Shown in pieces: positions 23,229-33,258 of a stretch of 64,000 nucleotides of DNA. A program made the position numbers and the translations under genes. The DNA comes from Cladochytrium replicatum (lineage: Eukaryota > Chytridiomycota > Chytridiomycetes > Cladochytriales > Cladochytriaceae): assembly GCA_025526935.1 (NCBI GenBank), contig JAHLKD010000013.1, positions 310,001 through 374,000 of the forward strand, given 5' to 3'. The notes beneath the pieces were generated by a model. It did not search any database. It was given only the letters and a program-made list of their open reading frames with translations, and was not told the origin of the DNA. Each line of letters starts with the position of its first letter. The stretch's first letter is position 1.

Positions 23229-24759
23229 ATGGATCTCAATTTCACCGTCAGTAACCTCCCAAATGAGATTCTTGAGCGCATCCTGCGAGTCTTCGTAGCA
23301 ACCAAATGCTCCGTCAATTGCAGAGGAGCACCATCATGCAAACCCGACATCCACCTCCCAGAGCTCCTTCCCGCCGCAGCTGCATGCCGCAGATTTAGAG
23401 AGATCCTCCGTCCCGCGCTATTCGAAACTCTAAACTACACCACCAATGATCTCCAACGCACGCACGAGCGGATCCTGCAGGCGAACCCCGCCCGTGTGCG
23501 ACGCATAAAGATGGCGAAACGTGATGGAAATTCGAGACCCAACGATGATGTGGCCATGAAGAGGATCCTGGAGTATGCAGCCGACCTTGGTGGGCTGGAG
23601 TCAGTAGAGTATACTAGGAGCATGTTGAACAAAGAGGAAGCAACGCGTTTGGCGACATTTATGCTGAGCCTCAAAGAAGGAAAGATGTTGCGGGAACTGC
23701 TGATTACTGCAAGTTGGAAGTATCACAACCCACTCTCTGGATCTATGGACCGTGAGTTGTGTTTTACAAATTAAACTTTGAAAATTGCTCACCCAAAACA
23801 TGTCAGCGGTGTACGTTGATCTGGGTAACGCGGTAGTTGAAGCGGTCGCAAACAACCCCCAGCTGGAAACAGCGTCCATCGACCTCGTCGATGGACCCTA
23901 TTCCTTGAAGCTGATCGATGGCATTCTTTCTTCGTCGGTCTCAAACTTGCTCTTCGTCCGACTCGCGACACATGTCAGCACCAAATTCATCCAGGAACTT
24001 CCAAACAGCAACTGTGCAAAGCATCTCTCAAAACTTGTCATGCGGAGGTCCGACATCCCACCATCATCTCACGAGTCTCTCTTCACCTTTGTTCGAAATT
24101 CTTCGTCCTTGCAAACCCTCTATTTGATGGGCGGCGGAAGAGTGCAGGCTGTGGGAGACGCCGGTTTGAAAGGTATTGCCGAAGCCATAAGCGAAAACCC
24201 TCTCGCCAGCCTCCGCGAGATCGTCCTCTCAGGGCAATGGGCCGGAGATACCGGCGCAGTGGCTCTCTGTCGCGCGATTGAGTCACATCCACGTATCCGC
24301 TCGCGTCTTGAGATTCTTGGATTGCAGGTTAATCGCATCGGAGATGCTGGGTTCATTGCCTTGGCCGGCGTCGTTGCTGCCTCGCCAAATCTTTTGGTTC
24401 TCCGTGTGCACGACAACAAGTGCGGGGACGATGGCGCAAAAGCGCTTGTCCAGGCTCTATCAAAACACAAGAAGATCGACAGCCTCGATTTCGGGAGGAA
24501 TCTGTTAGGAAGCACAGGCTGGGTTTGGATTGGGCAGTTGTTGAGAACGAACAAGAGCCTGACGTACTTGAACTTGAGTGCGTGTAGGGGAATCGAGAGC
24601 ATCGGGGTGGGCACGCTCTTGAACGTGCTGAGGACGGGGATTCCGCCTCGGATGAAGGTGATACACCTCGGCAACATAAGTGAATTGTTGCCAGGTGTTG
24701 ACCAGGAGATTGCGGAAGTTTTACCCAGTGGCTGTTTTTTGAAAATCACAACAGATTAA
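23229..24759 (+). CDS. F-box-like leucine-rich repeat (RNI-like) protein
   Basis: Two exons (23229-23751, 23807-24759) give 491 residues. The start holds an F-box-like motif (VSNLPNEILERILRVF) followed by a Cys pair and ACRRFREILRPALFETL. The second exon contains ribonuclease-inhibitor-type LRRs, with units such as VGDAGLKGIAEAISENP, AGDTGAVALCRAIESHP and GDDGAKALVQALSKHKK, about 28 residues apart. Such proteins often act as SCF adaptors. The substrate is unknown. An ATG at 23058 would extend the N-terminus by 57 residues; I prefer 23229 because the F-box starts right after it. Confidence 0.75.
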
Positions 24760-25457
24760 GTGAAATTTTGTCTGTATTTATTATTTGTTGTTTCGTTTCA
24801 GAATGCATATTGTTGTTTAACCGTATGCATGGTTCCGTGTGCGGACCGAGAAAAGAAAAGAGACTTCGAGTGCGGACAACAGGGACTAGATGGCGATGAC
24901 TCAGCTCATGTCGAGGCCTACGGGGACACAAAGGAATGGCTTCGCTTGAAGAGGCACCGGCTACGGTTCCTGGAGTCTCGGCCTTGGCCGGGCCGGACGC
25001 GGTTCATCATGTACAGACTCGCAATTATACGAAGAGGGGGAGGAGGAGGAAGTAGCCGATGGGGTAATGGAGTTCTCAATTTGGAGAAGCAGAAGATGAC
25101 GCATCTGCATACCTCATGGGATTTGTTATGTCGTTCCCTGAGGCCTTCTTTCGGACGGCACAGGCTGACTACAACGACGCTGCCCGAATCAAAGAAACGT
25201 GCCGACTGCTCAAGGAAGGTAGAGTTTAGAACGCCATTTCCCCGACGCTCAATCGCAACCTGCGTTATCCCGGAAAGCTTATGGTGGAATCCAAAGCAGA
25301 CACCAAAAAGATTGCGCGAATGCTGGTAACTCCAGCTATGAGAGGATATCTGGCAAGATGACTTTCCGAGGTATCGCGTGGACACGAGCGCAACGCTGAT
25401 GCTGGTGGGAGTTTCCATCTACGATCACGCGGAGGGAGATTGAGTACTTCCACCGGG

Positions 25458-25458
<1 letters not shown>

Positions 25459-25490
<32 letters not shown>
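25459..25490 (+). repeat. Homopolymer of 32 G
   Basis: An uninterrupted run of 32 G on the plus strand, preceded by GGGC. It could form G-quadruplex structures, and its length may be imprecise in the assembly. Confidence 0.95.
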
Positions 25491-25491
<1 letters not shown>

Positions 25492-26349
25492 GAAGTGGAC
25501 ACCTCCAAAGACAATTGTCAACTTATTACCCACGATCCACCGCTTACAGTACAGATGGTGCAAATTTTCCACATACGAAGCTGCCTGGTACTGCAAGCGG
25601 CAGCCTTAGCAGTTTAAGTCCTGAGAAACCCGAACAACAGCTGCCTGAACAGGAAACGGGCATAATTTATGTTTGAAAATGAAACAGACAGGAACTTTGC
25701 GATTTTAATGAAGGCTAATGTCGACTCAATCATGGATGCGGTGTGGGGACTACCTGGTGCTGAGTGGTGTGGCCGGTGCAGAAAGACAGGGCACCTCGCA
25801 AGAGTGTCCACAGTTCCCATCCGATTAGACAGTGGCTGGTGGAATGAGAAAGGCGGGCAGTGGTGAAACAAGAACAGCTCGCAGGTTACCTTTAAAACTG
25901 ATAACCATGATCATACGATGGCCCAGCTGAAAGGAGAGCTACACTTGATGAGAGAGAAGGTGGACAGGCTAGAGCAACGCGTGCTTGAAAGTGCCATTTG
26001 GGAAGCAAAGATAGTGGCGGACCAAACCATGGAACATGGAGTGTGCGGATACCGCGCTCAAGTTGAGAAAAAGTTCATAGCGGTAAGGAAGGAACAGGAT
26101 GCGCTACGTATCAAGATGCAGAACAAAACTGCAGCGCTAAAATCCATGATCCGAACAATGGATGACAGAGTGGATGCAGTGGAAGAATGGACGGAAATGG
26201 CCAAGTCAGACATTGCACAGAAAGTGGCAGTCTGAATGTCCGACCAGTTCACATTCCTTGTTAAGGCATTTCATTGGATCCTGGGAATTGAACTGACTGC
26301 CCGCTTTATCCCCAAATATGCAGAATCACGTGCTTTGAACTTTTAGGGC

Positions 26350-26896
26350 AGAGTAAGGATCGGCGGGTTTTCGGGTCTTCCGGGTCGGGTTTGGGTCCAT
26401 TGACAAAATATACCCGATCTGATAGGCGAGTTTTCAGGAAAGCGTTTTGGGTCGGATCCGGGTTGGCTATTGGGTCCAGCAGCAAAATCCTTGTTGGGTT
26501 GAGCTTTAGACCCGTGTAGATCCCGATCTCATAATTAAAGATAGAAGGAAGCCATTTGTATTTTCTGTCCACGCGGACACTTTCCAAGATGACAATTGAG
26601 GTTTTGTAACAAACTTTTCTATTCACAACCGACCTCGAGAGCTGCACTTTCTGTCCAGGCGGACACTTTCCAAGAAGAGGCAATCGAGATTTTCCTTCTT
26701 CTAGATCAAGTTAGAACACAAAACGGACAGGATCAGGGTCAGGTACGGGTTTCGATAAGTGCGGGTCTGGGTTTGGCGATCCTACCCGCAGAGACCCAGC
26801 GGGTCCCCGGGCATACACAATCTGACCCTCGGGGTTTGTTTTTTGTTGGGTTGAATCTCTAACCCGGACCTGACCCGGACCTGCCAAACCTTAGCC
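26350..26896. mobile_element. Non-autonomous hAT copy (MITE-like)
   Basis: The left end reads TAAGGATCGGCGGGTTTTCG. The right end is CCTGACCCGGACCTGCCAAA then CCTTA, whose reverse complement starts TAAGGTTTGGCAGGT, so the ends are inverted repeats. GGCAGAG occurs on both outer sides (near 26346 and 26899), a likely imperfect target duplication. It carries two copies of the palindromic motif TGTCCAnnnGGACA, also found in the large hAT element at 32.6-38.1 kb. It has no transposase. Confidence 0.75.
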
Positions 26897-27061
26897 CGGC
26901 AGAGTCATCTGCTCAGCTCTGGACTCCATGCTTGAACGACGGGATGAGAGGGTGATTATTGACAGAGTCCAAATGTCGGACGCACTGGGGAAGAGTTATG
27001 TTGAGCCAAATCCTGCAGAAGTTAAGAAAGAAGTGCACCGGGTTTTGCAGAAGAATGGTTG

Positions 27062-28180
27062 AATGAGAAACTAACACAATCGATTTGCAGCATTGAGTTA
27101 CATTGTTTTTGATCCCGGGATCACCTCAGTTGCCCAAAACCTGGCTGAGAAATTTTAACCTTCCCTTGCAATTTTGATACTGAGAATCACGTTTACAAGA
27201 CACTATAGAGCTTCGGAGACAACAGCAATCAATTTGCACAATCTTTTTTCGTATATAAGCAGCTCAACAGGCTCAGTTCACTGATGAAGGATGTGGCCAA
27301 ATTTTGGTATTCTCCCTAGCACAGTTGATGCCCTTTACACCACAATAAAGGCACTGAGTGTTTGGATTTTGTGGCATTCCTGGGGAGTTGGGCATAGTAC
27401 AGCAAACACTGGCTGCCTATTGCTATTTTTTATTGATTGTGTGGGGGCTTGAGTTTCCGATAGATCAGTTGTGATGGCAGACCTGGAGTCTGGGACTTAT
27501 GCTTGCTGCCTTTGCAATAAACCTAGCATGTAGGATGTGTGCTCACTTCTGAGCTGTGTTCACATTTTCAATCATACCCAATGAGAAATGTTGACATTTG
27601 ATGGCTGGATGGATAGAGTCAGGAAGTTACATGGCAGTCCCTACGAGCGGCTGGCCATATAAGGAGCATGATTGGAAGGAGTTAGTTGGTAATGGGCTCG
27701 TTCAACATGCACTAGTAGTCATCTGGGCTTTGGACCAGCTATACTTGAACGTTTAGGCAGTGTTACGACCACTGCTCTTCTCAGAAGGTGTGGACAATCA
27801 ATTGTGTAAACATCAGTATGCGTACGACATTTCTTTTTTAGTTGTCCTCAGTGAGGTGTAGATCAACTGGTAAAGAAGGTACATAAAAAGAATAGCAAGT
27901 ACCAGCAGTCCCATTCATATGCCAAACTGGAATCATAACCCTTCACAGGACTATCACAGTAAAAGGTTGAACCTACTGCATGCTCCCAATGCGCCTTCCA
28001 CCATTACACAAACACCAAAACAAGTACCCCCCAAACAAACAGATCACTCTAACAGTAGAAGCAAAGTTTACAGACATTTGCTACCATGGTGGGATGTAAG
28101 ATTTACGACCTTGTCACATCATGGTCAGGTCACCAAGCATTGCTGATTGCCAGTCTTGAACCCTGTGTTAAAAACCAAGG
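27062..28180. other. Repeat-island sequence, no recognised gene
   Basis: About 1.1 kb with no convincing coding reading on either strand. It is likely old transposon debris. Confidence 0.4.
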
Positions 28181-28184
28181 GCTT

Positions 28185-28262
28185 CTCCTGGCAGCGGTAG
28201 GGCGTCTTTAGCTGTACTGTAGCTAGCACAACAGCTCCAGGTTCCGTCTCTTGGCCCAGTAC
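28185..28262 (+). repeat. Possible tRNA-derived SINE head
   Basis: TGGCAGCGGTAGG resembles a Pol III A box, and AGGTTCCGTCTC about 50 bases downstream resembles a B box. The spacing fits a tRNA-type promoter, but the sequence does not fold into a clean tRNA by eye. Tentative. Confidence 0.25.
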
Positions 28263-28343
28263 CTGTTCTCCCAGGTGCGTATATGCCAAAAACTCCGACA
28301 GGCTGTACACTACACCCAAGCTGGTCAGGCAACCAGGGAATGC

Positions 28344-28501
28344 TGTGGTCAAAGATATTGGTCACATCAACTCCTATATTCAAGTGAACAGTGCGTGTGG
28401 GCATACCTGTGGTCAAAGACATTGGTCACATCAACTCCTATATTCAAGTGAACAGTGCGTGTGGGCATACCTGTGGTCAAAGACATTGGTCACATCAACT
28501 C
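28344..28501 (+). repeat. 64-base tandem repeat, about 2.5 copies
   Basis: Units begin at 28344, 28408 and 28472 (partial). Each starts TGTGGTCAAAGAYATTGGTC and carries CAAGTGAACAGTGCGTGTGG. The first two units differ at a single base, so the expansion is recent. Confidence 0.92.
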
Positions 28502-28560
28502 AAAGGACCAAGCCACACCATATTCCCCACTAAATGCCAAGATCACTCCACACAGGACCT

Positions 28561-28632
28561 GCCAAACATGGATATAAATACATGAAATACAAGTCCATAA
28601 ATAAGAATGAAGAGGGATTGACAAAAAAACAC
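28561..28632 (+). repeat. Dispersed repeat shared with 51.6 kb
   Basis: GCCAAACATG, then AAGTCCATAAATAA, then GGATTGACAAAAAA occur in the same order at 51592-51661. The copies differ by a few substitutions and small indels. Confidence 0.65.
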
Positions 28633-29096
28633 TCAGGTCAAAGAGAAAAAAGACAACCCAAAGGATAACCCATATAGCAAACAGTCTGATATGCTAGTTT
28701 TTAACACCCTGCGCTTTTGGGTGAGAAGTTGAGGTCAGGATCACCAGACTAGCTGGTGCCATGAGTACGACATTCCATATCCACAGCCTGCACAATACTG
28801 TGGCTCAACACGTCAAGATTGAGAGGCTGGAGGAGTGACGGATTGGGAGCAAGGGGTCCACACATTTTATCAGTACAACACATACTTTGTTGAGTGAAAA
28901 ATTCACACCAAACTGGACAAACTTGCAAATTCTTTGGTGGCAAAAACAGTGGGCTAGTCTGCATGAGGAGCAGTGCTGCCAGATATCGGCAAGGACAGCA
29001 GGCCGCTATTGTACTGTTGTTGGGCTTTATAAATTCTCAGATGCGACCATGTTGTATAATTGCATTTCAAGCGTTGAACGCAGTAACTTGCGGTTA

Positions 29097-29285
29097 AGGA
29101 TCAGCGGGTTTTCGGATCTTCCAGGTCAGGTTCATGTCCATTGACAAAATGTACCCGATCCGATAGGCGAGTTTTCAGGAAAGTTTTGTGGGTCGGATCC
29201 GGGTCGGGTATTGGGTCCAGAAGCAAAACCCTTATCGGTTCGAGCTTTAGACCGGTGTAAAACCCAAACACCAAACCTGCCAAAA
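29097..29285. mobile_element. Truncated hAT terminal copy
   Basis: Begins TAAGGATCAGCGGGTTTTCG and matches the left 190 bases of the 26.35 kb copy, including GGCGAGTTTTCAGGAAAG and GGGTCGGATCCGGG. It lacks a clear right end. Confidence 0.75.
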
Positions 29286-29329
29286 CTCTGATGTAATTGC
29301 TTCAAAAGAGATGATGATTCACTGCTACT

Positions 29330-30118
29330 CACTGATGAAGCCGCAACTCAATATCGTTCCGAACATGAAAGTCTTGTACTTAGCAACGAAGACTAGACCA
29401 GATCTATCATATGCAGTAAATATTCTCGCACAACATCAGGTTCAACCTTGAATGTGTGATGAACATGCATTGAATAGAATCTATTGGTATTTTCTTGGAA
29501 CATGGGATTTAGGATTGCATTAAATGCGAACCAAAATACCCAAACCAAAGTACTAGACAAGACGGAATGTATGAATGGGTAGAAATCATCAGATACAAAT
29601 TATGAACAACAGTTTTGCCACAAGGATTCGCTGATGCAGATTTTGCAAACGATCCATCACGGTTTTCACGAAATGGTCATGTTATAATGTTCACAAATGC
29701 AGCAATTAGCCCAGAATCTACAAGGCAAGAGATTATTACTCTATCTTCATCTGAAGCAGAACTGATTGCACTTAATGAATTGACCAGAGAAATGGCATGG
29801 ATTAATCTAATGTTGGACGCTTTCGGGGTTGGAGGCTCCCAACCAATGGTGCAACACAGTGTAAGTGGCGTACTATGTACGTTACTCAATGTATTGAAAA
29901 GAAGTTAGTTCAAATCAAGCATGTCTCCGCAACAGATATGGTTGCGGATATTTTTTACAAAACCACTTCCATACAAGTTGTTTGTCTAACATCGTAAAAC
30001 ATTAGGATTAATCAGTCAATCTTGTCTCAAGATAAAGAAAGACTGAACTAGTAGGTCCTCGTTGTTTCACTTAACAGCCCAGTCAGCAACATTTACGTTG
30101 TTAAATGACTGGGAGGTG
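29330..30118 (+). mobile_element. Ty1/copia 3' end fossil with RNase H part
   Basis: Contains a copia-type RNase H signature (ADADFANDPSRFSRNGHV and LSSSEAELIALNELTREMAW), followed by a purine-rich tract just before an LTR start at 30119. It is broken in several places, and the 5' part of the element is missing. Confidence 0.85.
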
Positions 30119-30187
30119 TGTTGGATTATGAATGTTACAGGACTTCATTACTACAGTCAGTTTAACAACCATACACATAACACACTA
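30119..30187 (+). mobile_element. Copia LTR fragment (3' LTR start)
   Basis: Starts TGTTGGATTATGAATG and matches the first 70 bases of the LTR at 31405. It stops abruptly where the AT-rich segment begins. Confidence 0.8.
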
Positions 30188-31404
30188 CTACATATCAAGC
30201 CATACTACTAGATACGCCGATGATATCCTCTTAGGAATAGTTGGTGCTAAATAATACACACAAGCTACTGTAAGAGAAATTGACCAATTCCTAAAAAACA
30301 TAGTCTTCATCTAAAAGTTAGAAATAATATTGTCAGCCATAACGATGGTGTCTGCTTCCTTGCTTTAATATTTACATTTCGCAATATCATAAAAAAACGA
30401 GTGTACAATGGAAAGCCAATTAAAGCACTCCACAATATAAAAACTGTCTAATTAATTCTCGGTTATTATACAGCGTTATGCTACCCTTTTAGTATAAATT
30501 ATTATTCTTTAAAACTTTGTACGGCTCTACTACCCGGAGGTCTTATATTTGGGGCATAAAATTATCCCCATATTGTATCTATTTATTCAAGTTATTTAGT
30601 ATCGTCGTATTTTAGTTCGGTCAAATATTTATATATTATTTAGCCTTTAAAATAGCTATTTCAAAATATAAATAGGGTAAACAGCGAACTCCAGAAGGAT
30701 TATCACAATTAAAAAAATTATTGCTACTATGAATAGTAAACGTACTGACTTTACTATGCCTGAAGGCCATAAAATTAATATCTATTATGCGCATAATTGA
30801 ATATATAACATTTATACATGGAAATAATAGAAATAATTGTCCTCAGAAATTAGGCTGATTATTTGAAAATACGACGATTATTTTAATCGTCTCCGGTTGA
30901 GGAATTTCGCTCGTTTAATCAAATACAAAGCCGGCAGCGAATAAATATTCGTTATGCACATCCCCTTGAGAGAATATAAAACTTACACCAATGTCGGATA
31001 TTCTTGCAAATATTTATAAGTTCGGTCCATTTAAAGACCTGGTCTAGATAGGTTCACTTAGATTCGGGTCGAATCATCCTAATTTTATATCGAATTATCG
31101 CGGCATTATTTATATTTATTCTGTGTTGTTGCTCATTTTTAAGCTTATGTGTCACGTAATATATTTATTATTGGGCTGACATTAGGTCTGATTAATATAT
31201 TTAAATGCCGTGACTATATAGTGGTAGCTGACGCTGCAGCATAACCTCCTATTTATTACTATTTATATTATATAATAAGCCTATTGGATTGAAGATAACC
31301 ACATATTATTAGGTGATAATTTACTAATAATTATTAAACATATAATAATCAATTAGGCTAGGTTGCTAGATATAACCACGCTTAAGCAGGGTATAAGAGT
31401 ATGC
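30188..31404 (+). other. AT-rich insert with group II intron-type reverse transcriptase signature
   Basis: Base composition drops sharply to very AT-rich compared with both sides. Near 30210-30250 the plus strand reads YADDILLGIVGAK, followed by EIDQFLKN, the catalytic block of group II intron (mitochondrial intron) reverse transcriptases. Composition and motif together suggest mitochondrial DNA copied into the nucleus. It is decayed and has no long open frame. It lies between two LTRs of the same copia family. Origin is inferred; a lone RT motif could also come from another retroelement. Confidence 0.5.
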
Positions 31405-31907
31405 TGTTGGATTATAAACGTACAGGCCTTTATTACTACAGTCAGTTTAACAATCATACACATAACACACGACATAACAGATGGACTGGAGACGTCCAAG
31501 AGTTCTCTATGCGGGATGCAGAGAGACCTGTCAGTTATAATTGTTAAGACGATAACAATCGTTTACTCGGGAAGAGTAATATGTATTTATGATGGTGGAA
31601 ACGCGTACTTACATGTCTTCTATGCTGTCACCGAATAAGGTAATATTACTTACAGTACTCGTTACATTAGTCCAAGGGTATTCTTTGTTCCTGGTTAGGA
31701 ACAACGAATCCATTGTCTGATTGAAGCACTATTTAGTAATCACGGTAATGTTTACTTATTGGAACAGTAGTTTAGTAATGAAGCCATACTGCTATATAAG
31801 AGTATGCGACGCTGATTGAATGGCATGTATGAGTCTCAGGATCGACTCTACTCAATCACGTTAGAATGTTGTATGCCCTACTCTGACTACGCCGATCCAC
31901 CACAACA
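31405..31907 (+). mobile_element. Copia LTR (5' LTR of second copy)
   Basis: 503 bases starting TGTTGGATTATAAACG and ending CCACCACAACA, so the ends are TGTTG/CAACA inverted repeats. Related fragments lie at 30119 and 45546. Confidence 0.8.
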
Positions 31908-32590
31908 TTCCACAAAACAATTATTGACTAGGTCATCGACAACTACAACAATCACGATTCGATACACACAATCATTCTTGAAACAAAAAAACTGAGAATC
32001 AATCCAACAATGTCATCAACATCCGTGAAACCAAAGCCTTTCAGCGGTCACTTCACAAATTCAAGGTTATGTTAAGGATGTCAAGGCTTTCGCCAAATCG
32101 AAAGGATGCGCTTGACTTCTATATCGGAATGCGATCGCGGAACCACTGCTCGTCACACCACCACTACCACAAGTCCCAGTTCACCACCAGCTCCAGCATC
32201 AGGAGTAGACCAAGCTTTAACCGGCTAGTCACAGCATTTAATGCGGAACTCCAACTCTACAACAGTGTTGCATCAGAAAATGGTTGAGCCCAACAACAAT
32301 ACAACAATGACATGACAAGTTGGAGAGCAGACAACTTGAACAATCAAGTTGCTAAATCAATCCTTGAGGATTGCTTTCCGGTCTACTACGATCTTGTTGA
32401 ATTGCTCGATCATCCTTACAAACAAGTGCATGGCATGAGCTATATTTTGCGGGCGATACACACATGAGGATGGAAGGCCAGCTCCGGAAACAACATTTTG
32501 ACACTATTATGCTAAAAGATAAGCAAAGTGCTCGATCGATTCAAACTTTTGCTCATTTGATTTATGACTCCTTTCAGGCAAAGTTGAAAG
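31908..32590 (+). mobile_element. Copia gag region, left part, fossil
   Basis: Follows the LTR and shows gag-like reading in pieces, such as VKPKPFSGHF near 32020. It is broken, and is interrupted on the right by the hAT element. Confidence 0.6.
32583..32590. repeat. Left target-site duplication of the hAT element
   Basis: GTTGAAAG immediately precedes the left hAT end (TAAGGATTGGCGGG). The same 8 bases follow the right end at 38056. Confidence 0.9.
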
Positions 32591-33258
32591 TAAGGATTGG
32601 CGGGTTTTAGGGTCTTTCGGGTCGGGTCCAGGTCCATTGACCAAATGTACCCGACCCGAGTGCCGGGTTTTCATGGAAAATTTTCGGGTAGGATCCGGGT
32701 CAGGTATCGGGTGCAGTAGGAAAACCCTTCTCGGGTCAAAAATCAGACCCGAGTAAAACCTGATGTGATAGGTAAGCTAAAACGAAGCTATTGTTCTTTC
32801 TGTCCACGTGGACACTTTCCAAGAAGACGCAATATACGTTTTGTATGTATCAAACAATTTGCATCACAACAGACCTCGAGGCATGTATTTTCTGTCCACC
32901 TGGACACTTTCTCAACTCATTGACGGTACTTCAGTGATCTCTATCAAGTACCACTAACCTCTCTATCAATGTTACTAGCAATACGATTCTGCGACACTTT
33001 CCAAGAAGTCACAACGGAAGTTCTGTAACAAACAATTTCTACCACGACAGACCTCGAGAGCTGTGCTTTCTGTGCACCTGGACACTTAGGTAACGTTCCA
33101 GCCACACCACAGCAAAAATGGACGCCGCCTTTGTTAAACCAAAGCGTAAGGCAGCGTCCGACGCAAGCCAAAGACTGGTGGAGAGTCATCCGCTTGACAC
33201 ACGGAAGTGAAGTCTGCCAGCCCCCCAAATTTCAGAGGCGTCCAGCAAGGGGAACAGC

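Larger units (their letters stand above)
24800..27061 (+). mobile_element. Old gag-like retroelement fossil, broken
   Basis: A degraded stretch with a zinc-knuckle-like piece (CGRCRKTGHLA, near 25770), a coiled-coil region at about 25918-26235 and a further charged helical piece near 26940-27061. These parts suggest a gag-type region of a retroelement, but no polymerase is visible and the family is uncertain. It is broken in many places and looks old. A short hAT copy (26350-26896) sits inside it, and a 32-base G run lies in its left part. Confidence 0.4.

Noticed and set aside
25420-25600. Poly-Pro/poly-Gly protein around the G run
   Set aside because: The peptide is produced only by the homopolymer; no flanking domain supports a gene.
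28185-28262. A functional tRNA gene
   Set aside because: Only A-box- and B-box-like words are present; I could not fold a proper acceptor stem and cloverleaf, so it is listed only as a possible SINE head.
28344-28501. 64-base repeat considered as a CRISPR array
   Set aside because: Units are directly adjacent with no spacers, and the setting is a eukaryotic repeat island.
30720-30800. A mitochondrial protein-coding gene other than the RT
   Set aside because: Short AT-rich readings with Met starts occur, but none extends or matches a respiratory-chain protein.
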